A stretch of DNA of 64,000 nt from Candidatus Solibacter sp. (GTDB taxonomy: Bacteria; Acidobacteriota; Terriglobia; Bryobacterales; Bryobacteraceae): assembly GCA_013822245.1 (NCBI GenBank), contig PNKE01000024.1, forward strand, positions 24,168 to 88,167, in the 5' to 3' direction. Of this stretch, positions 33,644-41,800 are shown one piece after another. A model generated the notes under the pieces. That model saw nothing but the letters and a program-made list of their open reading frames with translations, was not told the origin of the DNA and did no database searches. The stretch's first letter is position 1, and every line of letters starts with the position of its first letter. A program made the translations under genes and the position numbers.

Positions 33644-33957
33644 GGCTGGGCGGCCCCTTCCAGAACCGCCCGGGCGACTGCGCGGGAGACCGCAGCGGCG
33701 ATGGTGCAGCTGCGGGCTTCCCCCGTGCGCGAGCCGACCAGGACGGCTGCGGCGATGACGCCCGGACGCTCCTGGCGGATCTCGAAGCGTTCGGGCTCAG
33801 CCGCCTCGAGCAGCCGGAGGGCGTCCTCGGACTTGTTCAGCGGATCGAAGCGCCAGCGCGGGATCCATCCGCGGCTGCCGGTGAGGAACCGGTCAGCGGA
33901 GACGGTATAGCCCATGACGCGCCGGGCCAGTTCGTCGGTCAGCCGGTCCGGGTTCAT
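33640..33957 (-). CDS. Small phage protein, possible ABA-sandwich type
   Basis: 105 aa from the ATG at 33957, which overlaps the upstream stop (ATGA). MNPDRLTDELARRVMGYTVS at the start, PRWRFDPLNKSEDALRLLEA and IAAAVSRAVARAVLEG at the end resemble the phage ABA-sandwich family (short alpha-beta proteins seen in many prophages). The role is unknown. Confidence 0.7.
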   Translation of the reverse strand: MNPDRLTDELARRVMGYTVSADRFLTGSRGWIPRWRFDPLNKSEDALRLLEAAEPERFEIRQERPGVIAAAVLVGSRTGEARSCTIAAAVSRAVARAVLEGAAQP

Positions 33958-34184
33958 CGCCGAGGCTCCAAATCGAGGCTGGCTTCCTGCTTCACGCGCC
34001 GGGCATGATGGAAGCCGACCTCGATGCCTTCCGACAGGCTCCAGAGGGCGCGGGCCCACCTTCGGAGCCCGCGCGCCAACTTCAATGTGAGCGGCTGCCG
34101 CACCTGGTCGCCGCCGTCCCTGGTGAGGTAGAACATCACCAGGAACAGCGACATGCTGGCGACAGCGGCCCAGGCCCGGGTCAC
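33954..34184 (-). CDS. Small membrane-anchored hypothetical protein
   Basis: 76 aa. The GTG at 34184 overlaps the preceding stop (GTGA) and AAGGAGG lies about 6 nt upstream. One N-terminal hydrophobic helix (AWAAVASMSLFLVMFYL) is followed by a basic cytoplasmic tail. No homologue is recognised. Confidence 0.6.
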   Translation of the reverse strand: MTRAWAAVASMSLFLVMFYLTRDGGDQVRQPLTLKLARGLRRWARALWSLSEGIEVGFHHARRVKQEASLDLEPRR

Positions 34185-34939
34185 TGGCCCCCTCCTTCGC
34201 ACGGCGCCTGCGCCTCGCCTCCCTCCCGGACCTCCGGATCGAGGCCCGTGGGCACGCGCTCGGCAAACGTGCGGCAAAGCTCGTGGTACTGCTGCGCCCG
34301 GGCAGCTTCCTCGGCGGTGAGCCGGCGCACGAACCGCATTTGGGCCTTGCCGTACTGGATGCCACCCGAGTTCTGCGCCTTCTCGAGTTCGAGGCCGATG
34401 ACGGCGTGGTAGTAGGGGATGCCCTGCGTGGTCAGCTTCAGGAAAAACTGTCGCGCGCCCTTCAGGCTGGTCGGCGGCAGGGAGACCACTTCGGGCAGAA
34501 GCAGGTCGTCGCGCAGGATGAAGACCTGCTTCACCTGCTTGCAGGCCTGGCCTGCGCCCTCTTCCGCGCTGCCGAACTCGGCCAGCGCGCAGCGCGAGCA
34601 GTCCCCGCCCGGTTTTCCGTTGCCGGTGAGGCCGTCGGCCGAGGAGCAGTCCGGCGGCTGCTTGCTGGCGCTCTTGCCGAACGCGGTCTTGTAGTAGACT
34701 CGCGTGTCCCGGGCATAGACGATGACGCCGTCGATTCGGGCCAGGGTCTCTTCCCCGTCCAGTGTGGGGACGATCCAGCGCGGGCTGGCGCCGCCCGAGA
34801 TGCGGACCCGGGGAAGGTCGAAGTCGGTGATGCCGCCGCCGGTGATGTTGGCGGCGATGGCTTCGTTGATGGAGTCGAGATTGCCGTCGAGGGCCGCGAG
34901 GGCCTTCGGCGTCTGGATCTGGATGAGTTGAGTGGACAT
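34181..34939 (-). CDS. Phage replication-module protein with a four-Cys motif
   Basis: 252 aa from the ATG at 34939, preceded by AAGGAG. A Cys cluster is evident: CSSADG about 20 residues before C-S-R-C, then a fourth Cys in GQACKQ, a likely zinc knuckle in the middle of the protein (about residues 97-132). The N-terminal part is LPRVRISGGASPRW and the next LDGVIVYARDTRVYY. Proteins of this layout in phage replication operons are often ssDNA-binding or recombination accessory proteins, but I cannot assign a family. Confidence 0.65.
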   Translation of the reverse strand: MSTQLIQIQTPKALAALDGNLDSINEAIAANITGGGITDFDLPRVRISGGASPRWIVPTLDGEETLARIDGVIVYARDTRVYYKTAFGKSASKQPPDCSSADGLTGNGKPGGDCSRCALAEFGSAEEGAGQACKQVKQVFILRDDLLLPEVVSLPPTSLKGARQFFLKLTTQGIPYYHAVIGLELEKAQNSGGIQYGKAQMRFVRRLTAEEAARAQQYHELCRTFAERVPTGLDPEVREGGEAQAPCEGGGQ

Positions 34940-34953
34940 GGTTTTGCTCCTTG

Positions 34954-35397
34954 TTAGGCTTTCCTGCTGCGCAGGGAATGAACGAACGAAATCTTCAATG
35001 TGCCGCCGAGCTTTTCGGGCAGCGCGGCGCGGACTTCTTCTTCGCTGAACAGCCGGTCGGACTGCTGGCAGTGCTGGCGTACTTCGGCGGCAACCTCGCG
35101 AACGAAGGCGCGAAGCGACTGGGTGTTGTAGTTTTCGGTGACGTACTGGCCGAGTTCCGACGACCTCAGCGCCGCGATCACCTCCGAGCGGTCGGAGATC
35201 GGGCTGGCGTGTATGTCCTGGGCGATATAGACGGTCCGGCCGTCGACCTTCATCGAGGCGACGCCGTCGCCGAGGAACTGCGGCACCAGGGCCTGCTCCA
35301 GATCGTCGATACGCGCGGTGATTGATTTGATTTCCGAGTCGAGTTCTCGTTTGCGCGTTTCCAGGCACACGAACTCCTTGAGCTGCTCCATATTCAT
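34954..35397 (-). CDS. Coiled-coil hypothetical protein of phage type
   Basis: 147 aa from the ATG at 35397 with AAAGGA 8 nt upstream. Residues 1-55 form a charged coiled coil (EQLKEFVCLETRKRELDSEI...), followed by GVASMKVDGRTVYIAQDIHASP and LGQYVTENYNTQSLRAFVREVA. This arrangement recalls small phage nuclease-inhibitor or siphovirus accessory proteins, but no family is certain. Confidence 0.6.
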   Translation of the reverse strand: MNMEQLKEFVCLETRKRELDSEIKSITARIDDLEQALVPQFLGDGVASMKVDGRTVYIAQDIHASPISDRSEVIAALRSSELGQYVTENYNTQSLRAFVREVAAEVRQHCQQSDRLFSEEEVRAALPEKLGGTLKISFVHSLRSRKA

Positions 35398-35419
35398 GGC
35401 GAGCGTCCTTTCTTGCGGT

Positions 35420-37084
35420 CTAAGCTTTGATTTCGGCCAGGATGGCCCCGACAACTTCGGCGCGCTTTTCCAGCGCGCGCAGGATCTTCGAATCCACCGT
35501 GTTTCGAGTGACCAGGTGGATGTGCTCCACCGGTCGTGTCTGGCCGGGACGGTGCACCCGGCTCAAGGCTTGGTCGTATTCGCCGAGCGAGAAGCTGAGC
35601 GAGAAGTAGATGGAGTAGCGCGCCCGGGTCAGGTCTACACCCACGCCGCCGGCGCTGATTTGCACGGCGAGGACGGGCGCCAGGCCGTCCTGCCAGGATT
35701 TGAGTTCGTCGCGGCGGCCGGAAAGCTCGAGGCTTTCGAGCCCGGCTGCCTTGGCCGCCTCATGGACGGCATCGAGGTCGGCATGGAAGCGGCAGAAGAC
35801 AACCACGGGTTCGCCCGAGCCAATGTCCTCCAGCACGTCGGCGAGCAGTTTCTGCTTCGACGAATCCACCCTGTGGTAGTTGCCGTCGTCGGTTTTCAGC
35901 CAGCCTCCAGAAACCTGCTGCAGGCGAAGCAACTTCACCATGGCGTTGCTCACCGTCACGCGGCCCTCACGCACCTCGGCGACGAAGTCCTCCTCGAGGT
36001 CGCGATAGATACGGGCGGCCTCGGGCGAGAGGTCGCAGTGATAGGTGACATGGGTCTGCGGAGGCAGATCGAGGACGTCCTTCGAGACCCGGTAAGTGAT
36101 CCGGCGCATGAGAGCTTCGAGTTCGTCGAGATGCTGGAACCCTGTCACCTGCTTGCGCTGGAAGCCGCCCATGACGGCGTACTTCTGCCTGAAAGCCGCG
36201 AAGGACGGTCCGAAGATGGTCTGATCCAGAAACCGGAACTGGGCGTAGACGTCGAGGGGACCGTGGGGCATGGGCGTCCCGGTGAGCGCCAATCTGGCTC
36301 GGGACCGAGGACGGAGCCGCTTGAACGCAAGGCTCGCCTTGCCGCCTGGAGCTTTCAGTCGGTGTGATTCGTCTGCGATGACCAGATCCCAGGCCTGCTT
36401 CTCCGCCCAGTCGGCGAAGGGGCTGCGCCACACGGAGTCGTAGTTGATGATGAAGACAACCGGGCGGCCCGTCGCCTCGGCGAGCCGGAATTTCTCCTCG
36501 GCGAGCTTTCGCTTGGCGGCGACGCTGCTCAAGGTGTCGTCGAGCGCCACGACGATGAGATTCAGGTCCAGGTGCCGTTCGATCTGCTGTTCCCAGACCG
36601 GGACAACACGTAGCGGGCAGCTGATGAGAACACGCTGGGCGGAGACCGCGGCCAGGACCATGAGCGCGACCAGGGTCTTGCCGACGCCCATTTCGAGGGC
36701 CAGCATGGAGGAGCCCTTTCCGCCGCGGAGCCGATCCATGGCGAACCGAAAGGCGTCCACCTGGTGACGCCAGGGCGTAGTACGGAGCCCGGCCGGCAGG
36801 GTGACTTGCGGCTGTTTCGGCGGCGGCGCCACGGGCGGCGCCGGAGGAGCAGGAGGAGCCTGCTGGCGCAGAAGAGCCCTGAATCCCTCGCAGCCCTGGA
36901 CGCGCGGAATCGATGCCGAGATCAGCTGTGCGGTCCGCTGGGTGGCGGGATAGGCCCACGCCTTCCGCGCGGCATCCCACCTGGCGCCCGGCCATGTGGT
37001 GCATTGCACCACATGAAGAAGTGGTACACGCAGGATGATCTTGCCGCCGATCACTTCTGCAGTACTGGGGGCAGCCTCAGCCAA
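35420..37084 (-). CDS. SNF2-family (SF2) phage DNA helicase
   Basis: 554 aa. The start is a TTG at 37084, supported by GGGAGG with a 6-nt spacer, and it overlaps the small HTH gene by 8 nt. Helicase motifs: WRHQVDAFRFAMDR (Q/I region), LEMGVGKTLVAL (Walker A), DLVIADESHRLKAP (DEAH box as DESH), LALTGTPMPH (III), VVFCRF (IV), VQISAGGVGVDLTRA (V) and YDQALSRVHRPGQTRPV (VI). The N-terminal 100 residues include a HARP-like WDAARKAWAYPATQ motif and a Pro-rich linker, like SMARCAL1-type phage helicases. It would remodel DNA during element replication. Confidence 0.88.
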   Translation of the reverse strand: MAEAAPSTAEVIGGKIILRVPLLHVVQCTTWPGARWDAARKAWAYPATQRTAQLISASIPRVQGCEGFRALLRQQAPPAPPAPPVAPPPKQPQVTLPAGLRTTPWRHQVDAFRFAMDRLRGGKGSSMLALEMGVGKTLVALMVLAAVSAQRVLISCPLRVVPVWEQQIERHLDLNLIVVALDDTLSSVAAKRKLAEEKFRLAEATGRPVVFIINYDSVWRSPFADWAEKQAWDLVIADESHRLKAPGGKASLAFKRLRPRSRARLALTGTPMPHGPLDVYAQFRFLDQTIFGPSFAAFRQKYAVMGGFQRKQVTGFQHLDELEALMRRITYRVSKDVLDLPPQTHVTYHCDLSPEAARIYRDLEEDFVAEVREGRVTVSNAMVKLLRLQQVSGGWLKTDDGNYHRVDSSKQKLLADVLEDIGSGEPVVVFCRFHADLDAVHEAAKAAGLESLELSGRRDELKSWQDGLAPVLAVQISAGGVGVDLTRARYSIYFSLSFSLGEYDQALSRVHRPGQTRPVEHIHLVTRNTVDSKILRALEKRAEVVGAILAEIKA

Positions 37085-37304
37085 GGTCTGCCTCCCTGGC
37101 GCGCTGCGCTTCCTTCCACTCCTTGAGCAAGAGGCGGCCTTCTTTCACGATGGCGTCTGCCACCTCGCGCGATGCAATGACGCCATGCCTCACTTTGCTG
37201 ATGAGCGATTCACTCTTGCCGAGCCGGCGTGCGACGCGGCGGTTCAGGCCGTAGAGAGGATCGTCCCTGCGGCTCGGCTTGCGTTTGATGAGTTGGTGTT
37301 TCAT
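37077..37304 (-). CDS. Small helix-turn-helix protein
   Basis: 75 aa. NRRVARRLGKSESLISKVRHGV matches an XRE-like helix-turn-helix, followed by a basic helical tail. It is the first gene of the minus-strand replication operon and faces the plus-strand RHH gene, a typical position for an early regulator. The promoter region lies in the 93 nt between them. Confidence 0.7.
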   Translation of the reverse strand: MKHQLIKRKPSRRDDPLYGLNRRVARRLGKSESLISKVRHGVIASREVADAIVKEGRLLLKEWKEAQRAREADLG

Positions 37305-37397
37305 AGTTGATGTGAAGTTGAAACCACAGTATTCGCGATTTCGCGATTCCTGTCAATCGTCTTGTCGCACACGTGCACTCGGATCGACGTTAAGCCT

Positions 37398-37769
37398 ATG
37401 GATCAAAACCAAATAAAGTTCGGCATCGAGTTGCCCAAGGAACTCCACCGGCAGGTCAAAATCGCCGTGGCGATGCACGGCCTAAAGATGAAAGAGGCGT
37501 CGGAGCAGGCATTTACAGCCTGGCTGAAGGCGCACACCGAGGGTGGCGTCGCTGACGCCGGCGTGGAAGCCCAAGCAAAACAAGCGGTTAGCCCGTTTGG
37601 AAACCTCAGCGGGGAAGAGGAGCAGTTCGTCGCCTGGGTGCTGGCGATGTTGCGGCAAAAGAAGCCTTCGTCGGCCTCCGAGATCGCGTTGCAGGCCGTT
37701 CGCATGGCCGGCGCGGAACTCCTTGGGGAAGCGCCAGTTGCAGCCAGGAAGAAACAAAAAGCTGGCTGA
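37398..37769 (+). CDS. Ribbon-helix-helix regulator-like protein
   Basis: 123 aa. IKFGIELPKELHRQVKIAVAMHGLKMKEASEQAFTAWLK is an RHH/CopG-Arc-like DNA-binding segment at residues 5-43. The C-terminal half is helical (EEEQFVAWVLAMLRQKKPSS) and ends with a basic tail. It is divergent from the HTH gene, so the two may regulate the shared region. The ATG at 37398 has no strong ribosome site. Confidence 0.7.
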   Translation: MDQNQIKFGIELPKELHRQVKIAVAMHGLKMKEASEQAFTAWLKAHTEGGVADAGVEAQAKQAVSPFGNLSGEEEQFVAWVLAMLRQKKPSSASEIALQAVRMAGAELLGEAPVAARKKQKAG

Positions 37770-37870
37770 TTGTTGGCAGTGGATCCACAAGATCTAGGGG
37801 TGTGAGCGCGTCTTCGCCTCAATCCCTTGGTGGTTGATTTCGCTGTTTGTTCGCCATAGAATCGAGGTCT

Positions 37871-38137
37871 ATGGAATCAGACAACAACAAGGGTCTTCGG
37901 CTGATCCGGGGTGGTCCGCGCCAGATGGAACTCGACTTCGTGTCCGACGCGGACCTGGAAGAAGTGGTCGCCTGGCAGGACATCCAGTGGAAGGCGAACC
38001 TCGAAACGGCGCGGAAGATCGAGGTGATCGAGAACCGCCTGAAGCGCGGCGCGGTGGTGACCGCGACCCGCTATTACTTCGACCCCGAGCGCCGGCTTGT
38101 GAGGAGCCGTAAGTCTTCGGCGGCGGCAGGCGAATGA
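37871..38137 (+). CDS. Small hypothetical protein
   Basis: 88 aa from the ATG at 37871, preceded closely by GAGG. Acidic N-terminus (MELDFVSDADLEEVVAWQDIQW) followed by a helical, basic C-terminus. It overlaps the next gene by 4 nt (ATGA). No family recognised. Confidence 0.55.
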   Translation: MESDNNKGLRLIRGGPRQMELDFVSDADLEEVVAWQDIQWKANLETARKIEVIENRLKRGAVVTATRYYFDPERRLVRSRKSSAAAGE

Positions 38138-38358
38138 GGGAGAACCAGATGTCGCAGAGCGAGAGCCTCACAGAATGGCAGATCAGAATCCGGAATGCGA
38201 CCACTCCGGCTGAACTCTTTCAGGTGGCAGACGAGATGAAAGCCAGGTCCGAGGAAGCGCGGCGCCGGTGGCTGGAATCGGCGGACATCGCGAAGCCTGG
38301 CAGCGCAGACCGACCACGGGGCGTCAGGTCCAGACGGAGGGATTCTGGTGCAAGGTAA
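38134..38358 (+). CDS. Small hypothetical protein
   Basis: 74 aa; start overlaps the previous stop (ATGA). Predicted alpha-helical (TPAELFQVADEMKARSEEARRRWLES) with a basic tail. Unknown function. Confidence 0.5.
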   Translation: MRENQMSQSESLTEWQIRIRNATTPAELFQVADEMKARSEEARRRWLESADIAKPGSADRPRGVRSRRRDSGAR

Positions 38359-38560
38359 GGGAGCCGGCCCCGCCGAGGAGCCTCTTGTCGAGTTCAGTTC
38401 ACTGCCGCCGTTCCCCACCGACGAGGAGGGTTCGTTCGATATCGAGCGGGAGGATCTGGTCACCTGCTATCGGGTTCTGCCGTCCTTCCACCGATTGATG
38501 TCCGATGCTGCGGCGCTCCAACCGCCGCCCGCGGACAGGCTCATGTGCGAGGTCAGGTGA
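38348..38560 (+). CDS. Small acidic hypothetical protein
   Basis: 70 aa from a GTG at 38348, overlapping the previous gene by 11 nt. EEPLVEFSSLPPFPTDEEGS is acidic. It could be a real short gene or a chance frame. Confidence 0.4.
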   Translation: MQGKGAGPAEEPLVEFSSLPPFPTDEEGSFDIEREDLVTCYRVLPSFHRLMSDAAALQPPPADRLMCEVR

Positions 38561-38863
38561 AGAGACCTGGACCGGAAGGTGTTCGCAGTCCGCACGATTA
38601 ACCAGATGGAAGCCGGTGCTGCTGAGGTGGGGAAATCGTAAAGCCAACTCGCTGGAGTTGCTGAACTGCACGTGGCAGCGCGGGATTCTTCGCGTCATCA
38701 CAGGGTGCCCGTAGCAGCAGCCGTGCATTGGCGGAGTGCAAGTGACACTTCCGAAGAAGGGCACGATCCGCGGCCCGTTGGGCTACACCATCGAACGCCC
38801 TTTACTCATGTTGAATCAAAGGCGATAAATTGGTTGTTCTGATCAACACCGCAATGAGGATAC
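38561..38863. other. Intergenic region before the defence island
   Basis: About 300 nt without a credible gene. The 3' part is more AT-rich (around 38800-38850), a likely place for the promoter of the island; GAGGATAC directly precedes the first ATG at 38864. No clear hairpin or repeat is seen. Confidence 0.5.
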
Positions 38864-41800
38864 ATGAACGTCTTCGAACTGCGCGACCAACTGATTAACG
38901 ACTATTCCTCGTACATCCAGAGTTTCATCCGCATCCGGGACGAACGAGTTGAGGAACTTGTCACCTCGTGCCTCGATCAGGGCCTGCTTTGGCCAGATCC
39001 GTTGATCCAGCTAAATCCTGCATTCCAATACGCAGGCACGATCGACGACCTCGTCAAGGCCAACCTCTTGCACTCGGAGTGCGGCGGAGTGTTCCGTGCT
39101 GGAAAAGACAAGGGCGAGGGCAAGCCACTCCGCCTTTATCAACATCAAGCTGACGCAATCAGCAGAGCCCGCGCTGGTCGCAACTACGTTCTCACCACGG
39201 GGACCGGGTCTGGCAAGAGCCTGGCATACATCATTCCAATCGTCGATCATGTCTTGCGTAACGGAACCGGGCGCGGAATCCAGGCAATCGTCGTCTACCC
39301 GATGAACGCCCTTGCGAACAGCCAATTCGGGGAGCTGCACAAGTTCTTGCGGCTCGGTTACCCAGACGGAAAAGGTCCTGTCACCTTCGCCAGATACACC
39401 GGGCAAGAACGGGAAGAGGAACGCAATGCGATCGTTGCAAAGCCTCCAGACATCCTGCTCACGAACTACGTGATGCTCGAACTGATCTTGACCAGAGTTT
39501 ACGAAAAGCAGCTGGTTAAGGCAGCACAGGGCCTGCGGTTCCTAGTGTTGGACGAGCTTCACACTTACCGAGGGCGTCAGGGCGCTGACGTCGCACTGCT
39601 TGTTCGGCGCGCCAGGGAGTTCTTCGGAGCGAAACAGCTTCAGGTGATTGGCACGTCAGCGACTCTGGCGGGTCCCGGCACATATGATCAGCAGCAGGCC
39701 GAGGTAGCTGCAGTTGCCACGGTCTTGTTCGGGGCAGAGGTGAGCTCCGGCGACGTGATAGGCGAAACGCTGCAGCGAGCCACTCCGGAGAAAGACACTG
39801 CAGACGCAGGATTTCTGGCGGACCTGAAGTCGAGGCTGGAGAATCCGACAGGACAACCGCCGACTACCTACAAAGACTTCGTCGCCGATCCGCTCTCCTC
39901 CTGGATCGAGGGCACTTTCGGTGTGTTTCGCGATGACGCTTCAGGAAGGATCCGCCGACGAAGGCCGCGGAGCCTCACTGGTAGAGACGGTGCGGCCGCC
40001 GAATTGAGCCGGATGACTGGCGTGCCCGCAGAACAAGCCAAACCAGTGATCGAAGAAGCACTGTTGGCCGGCTACTCCTGTGAACGCAATCCTGAGACAG
40101 GTTTCCCGGCATTTGCTTTTCGACTGCACCAGTTCATCAGCCGAGGCGATACGATTTACGCTTCGGTCGAAGGGGAATCGGCACGGTACCTCACTCTCAA
40201 CCGTCAGCAGTTCGTGCCAGGTGATCGAAGGAAGGTCCTTCTTCCCTTAGTGTTCTGTCGCGAATGCGGCCAGGAATACTACTGCGTCAGGAGAACCGAG
40301 GACTGCGAAGCCGGGGCCGTCACGTACGTGCCGAGGGAGATCTCTGATCGGAGCGGAGGTGATGATTCAAAGCCCGGGTTCCTTTACTTCAGCACCGACG
40401 TTCCCTGGCGCTCAGGAACTGAAGAGGAACTGCTGAAACTCCCCGAGGATTGGATTGAAGACACGAACCAAGGCCCTCGCGTCAAACCGTCGCGAAAGAA
40501 GAACTTGCCGCGGGCTGTTACAGTCGGAACCGATGGCAGGGAAACAGTTGAAGGTCTGGGCGGGCACTTCTTGGAGAGCCCGTTCCGCTTCTGCCTCCAT
40601 TGCCGTGTTGCCTACGACTTCCGCACGACCTCAGACTTCGGCAAACTGACTTCTCTCGGCACCGAGGGCCGGAGCACTGCCACGACCATCCTGAGTTTGG
40701 CGACGATTCGGCACCTCAGGAAAGAACAGTCTCTGGACCCCCGTGCCCGGAAACTGCTGAGCTTCACCGACAACCGACAGGATGCGTCTCTGCAGGCCGG
40801 TCATTTCAACGACTTCGTCGAAATCGGCTTGCTTCGTTCAGCCCTCCTCAAGGCTTGCGCGGCGGCAAAGCCGGAAGGTTTGAGCCACGAAGTGTTCACC
40901 CAGCGCGTGTACGATGCTCTCGGCCTGCCCTTCGCGGCCTTCTCCAAAGAGCCAGACCTCAAGTTCCAGGCCAAGACCCAGACTGAGCGCGCATTCCGTG
41001 ACGTGATCGGATACCGGCTCTATCACGACCTGCGACGCGGCTGGCGGGTGACTTCACCGAACCTCGAGCAGTGTGGTCTTCTAGAGATCAACTACCTCTC
41101 CCTCGACGAGCTTTCCAAAGATGCGGACTCCTGGCAGAAACTGCATCCTGCGCTGGCCGACGCCAAACCTGAAACACGTCTTGCCGTCGCGAAGACCCTT
41201 CTCGATTTCATGCGCCGAGAGCTGGCGGTCCAGGTGGACTACCTCGACCAGGCGAGGCAGGAGACCATTCAGCAGCAAAGCAGCCAACGCTTGATCGCAC
41301 CCTGGGCGCTGGACGAAAACGAGATTCTCGAACACTCCTCCACGCTCTATCCCAGGCCGAGTCGCCATGGCGACTCTGGAGGCGATGTGTTCGTCACTGC
41401 TCGGAGCGGCTTTGGCCTATACCTTCGGCGTACCGGGACGTTTCCGGAATATCACGACAGGATCTCGACGAAAGAAGCGAATGAGATCATTCGCCAGCTG
41501 CTCGACGCCCTGCGGACTGCAGGGCTGGTGGAAGTCGTGGACGAGGCAAGGACCTCGGACGAGGTGCCTGGCTACAGGCTTCCGGCGTCAGCGATCCTGT
41601 GGCTTGAAGGCAGTGGCCAGAAGCCCTTCCGCGATCCTATCCGGGTGCCCGGAGAGTCCGAAGCCGGCGGACGCACTAACTCCTTCTTTGTGAACTTCTA
41701 TCGATCCATGGCTTCCGAACTCTCGGGGTTCGAGGCGCGCGAGCACACGGCCCAGGTCCCCTACGAGGACCGGCTTATTCGGGAGGACCGTTTCCGAAAG

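Noticed and set aside
38505..38714. Possible 69-aa plus-strand gene before the defence island
   Set aside because: No ribosome site, no motif and overlap with the preceding short frame.
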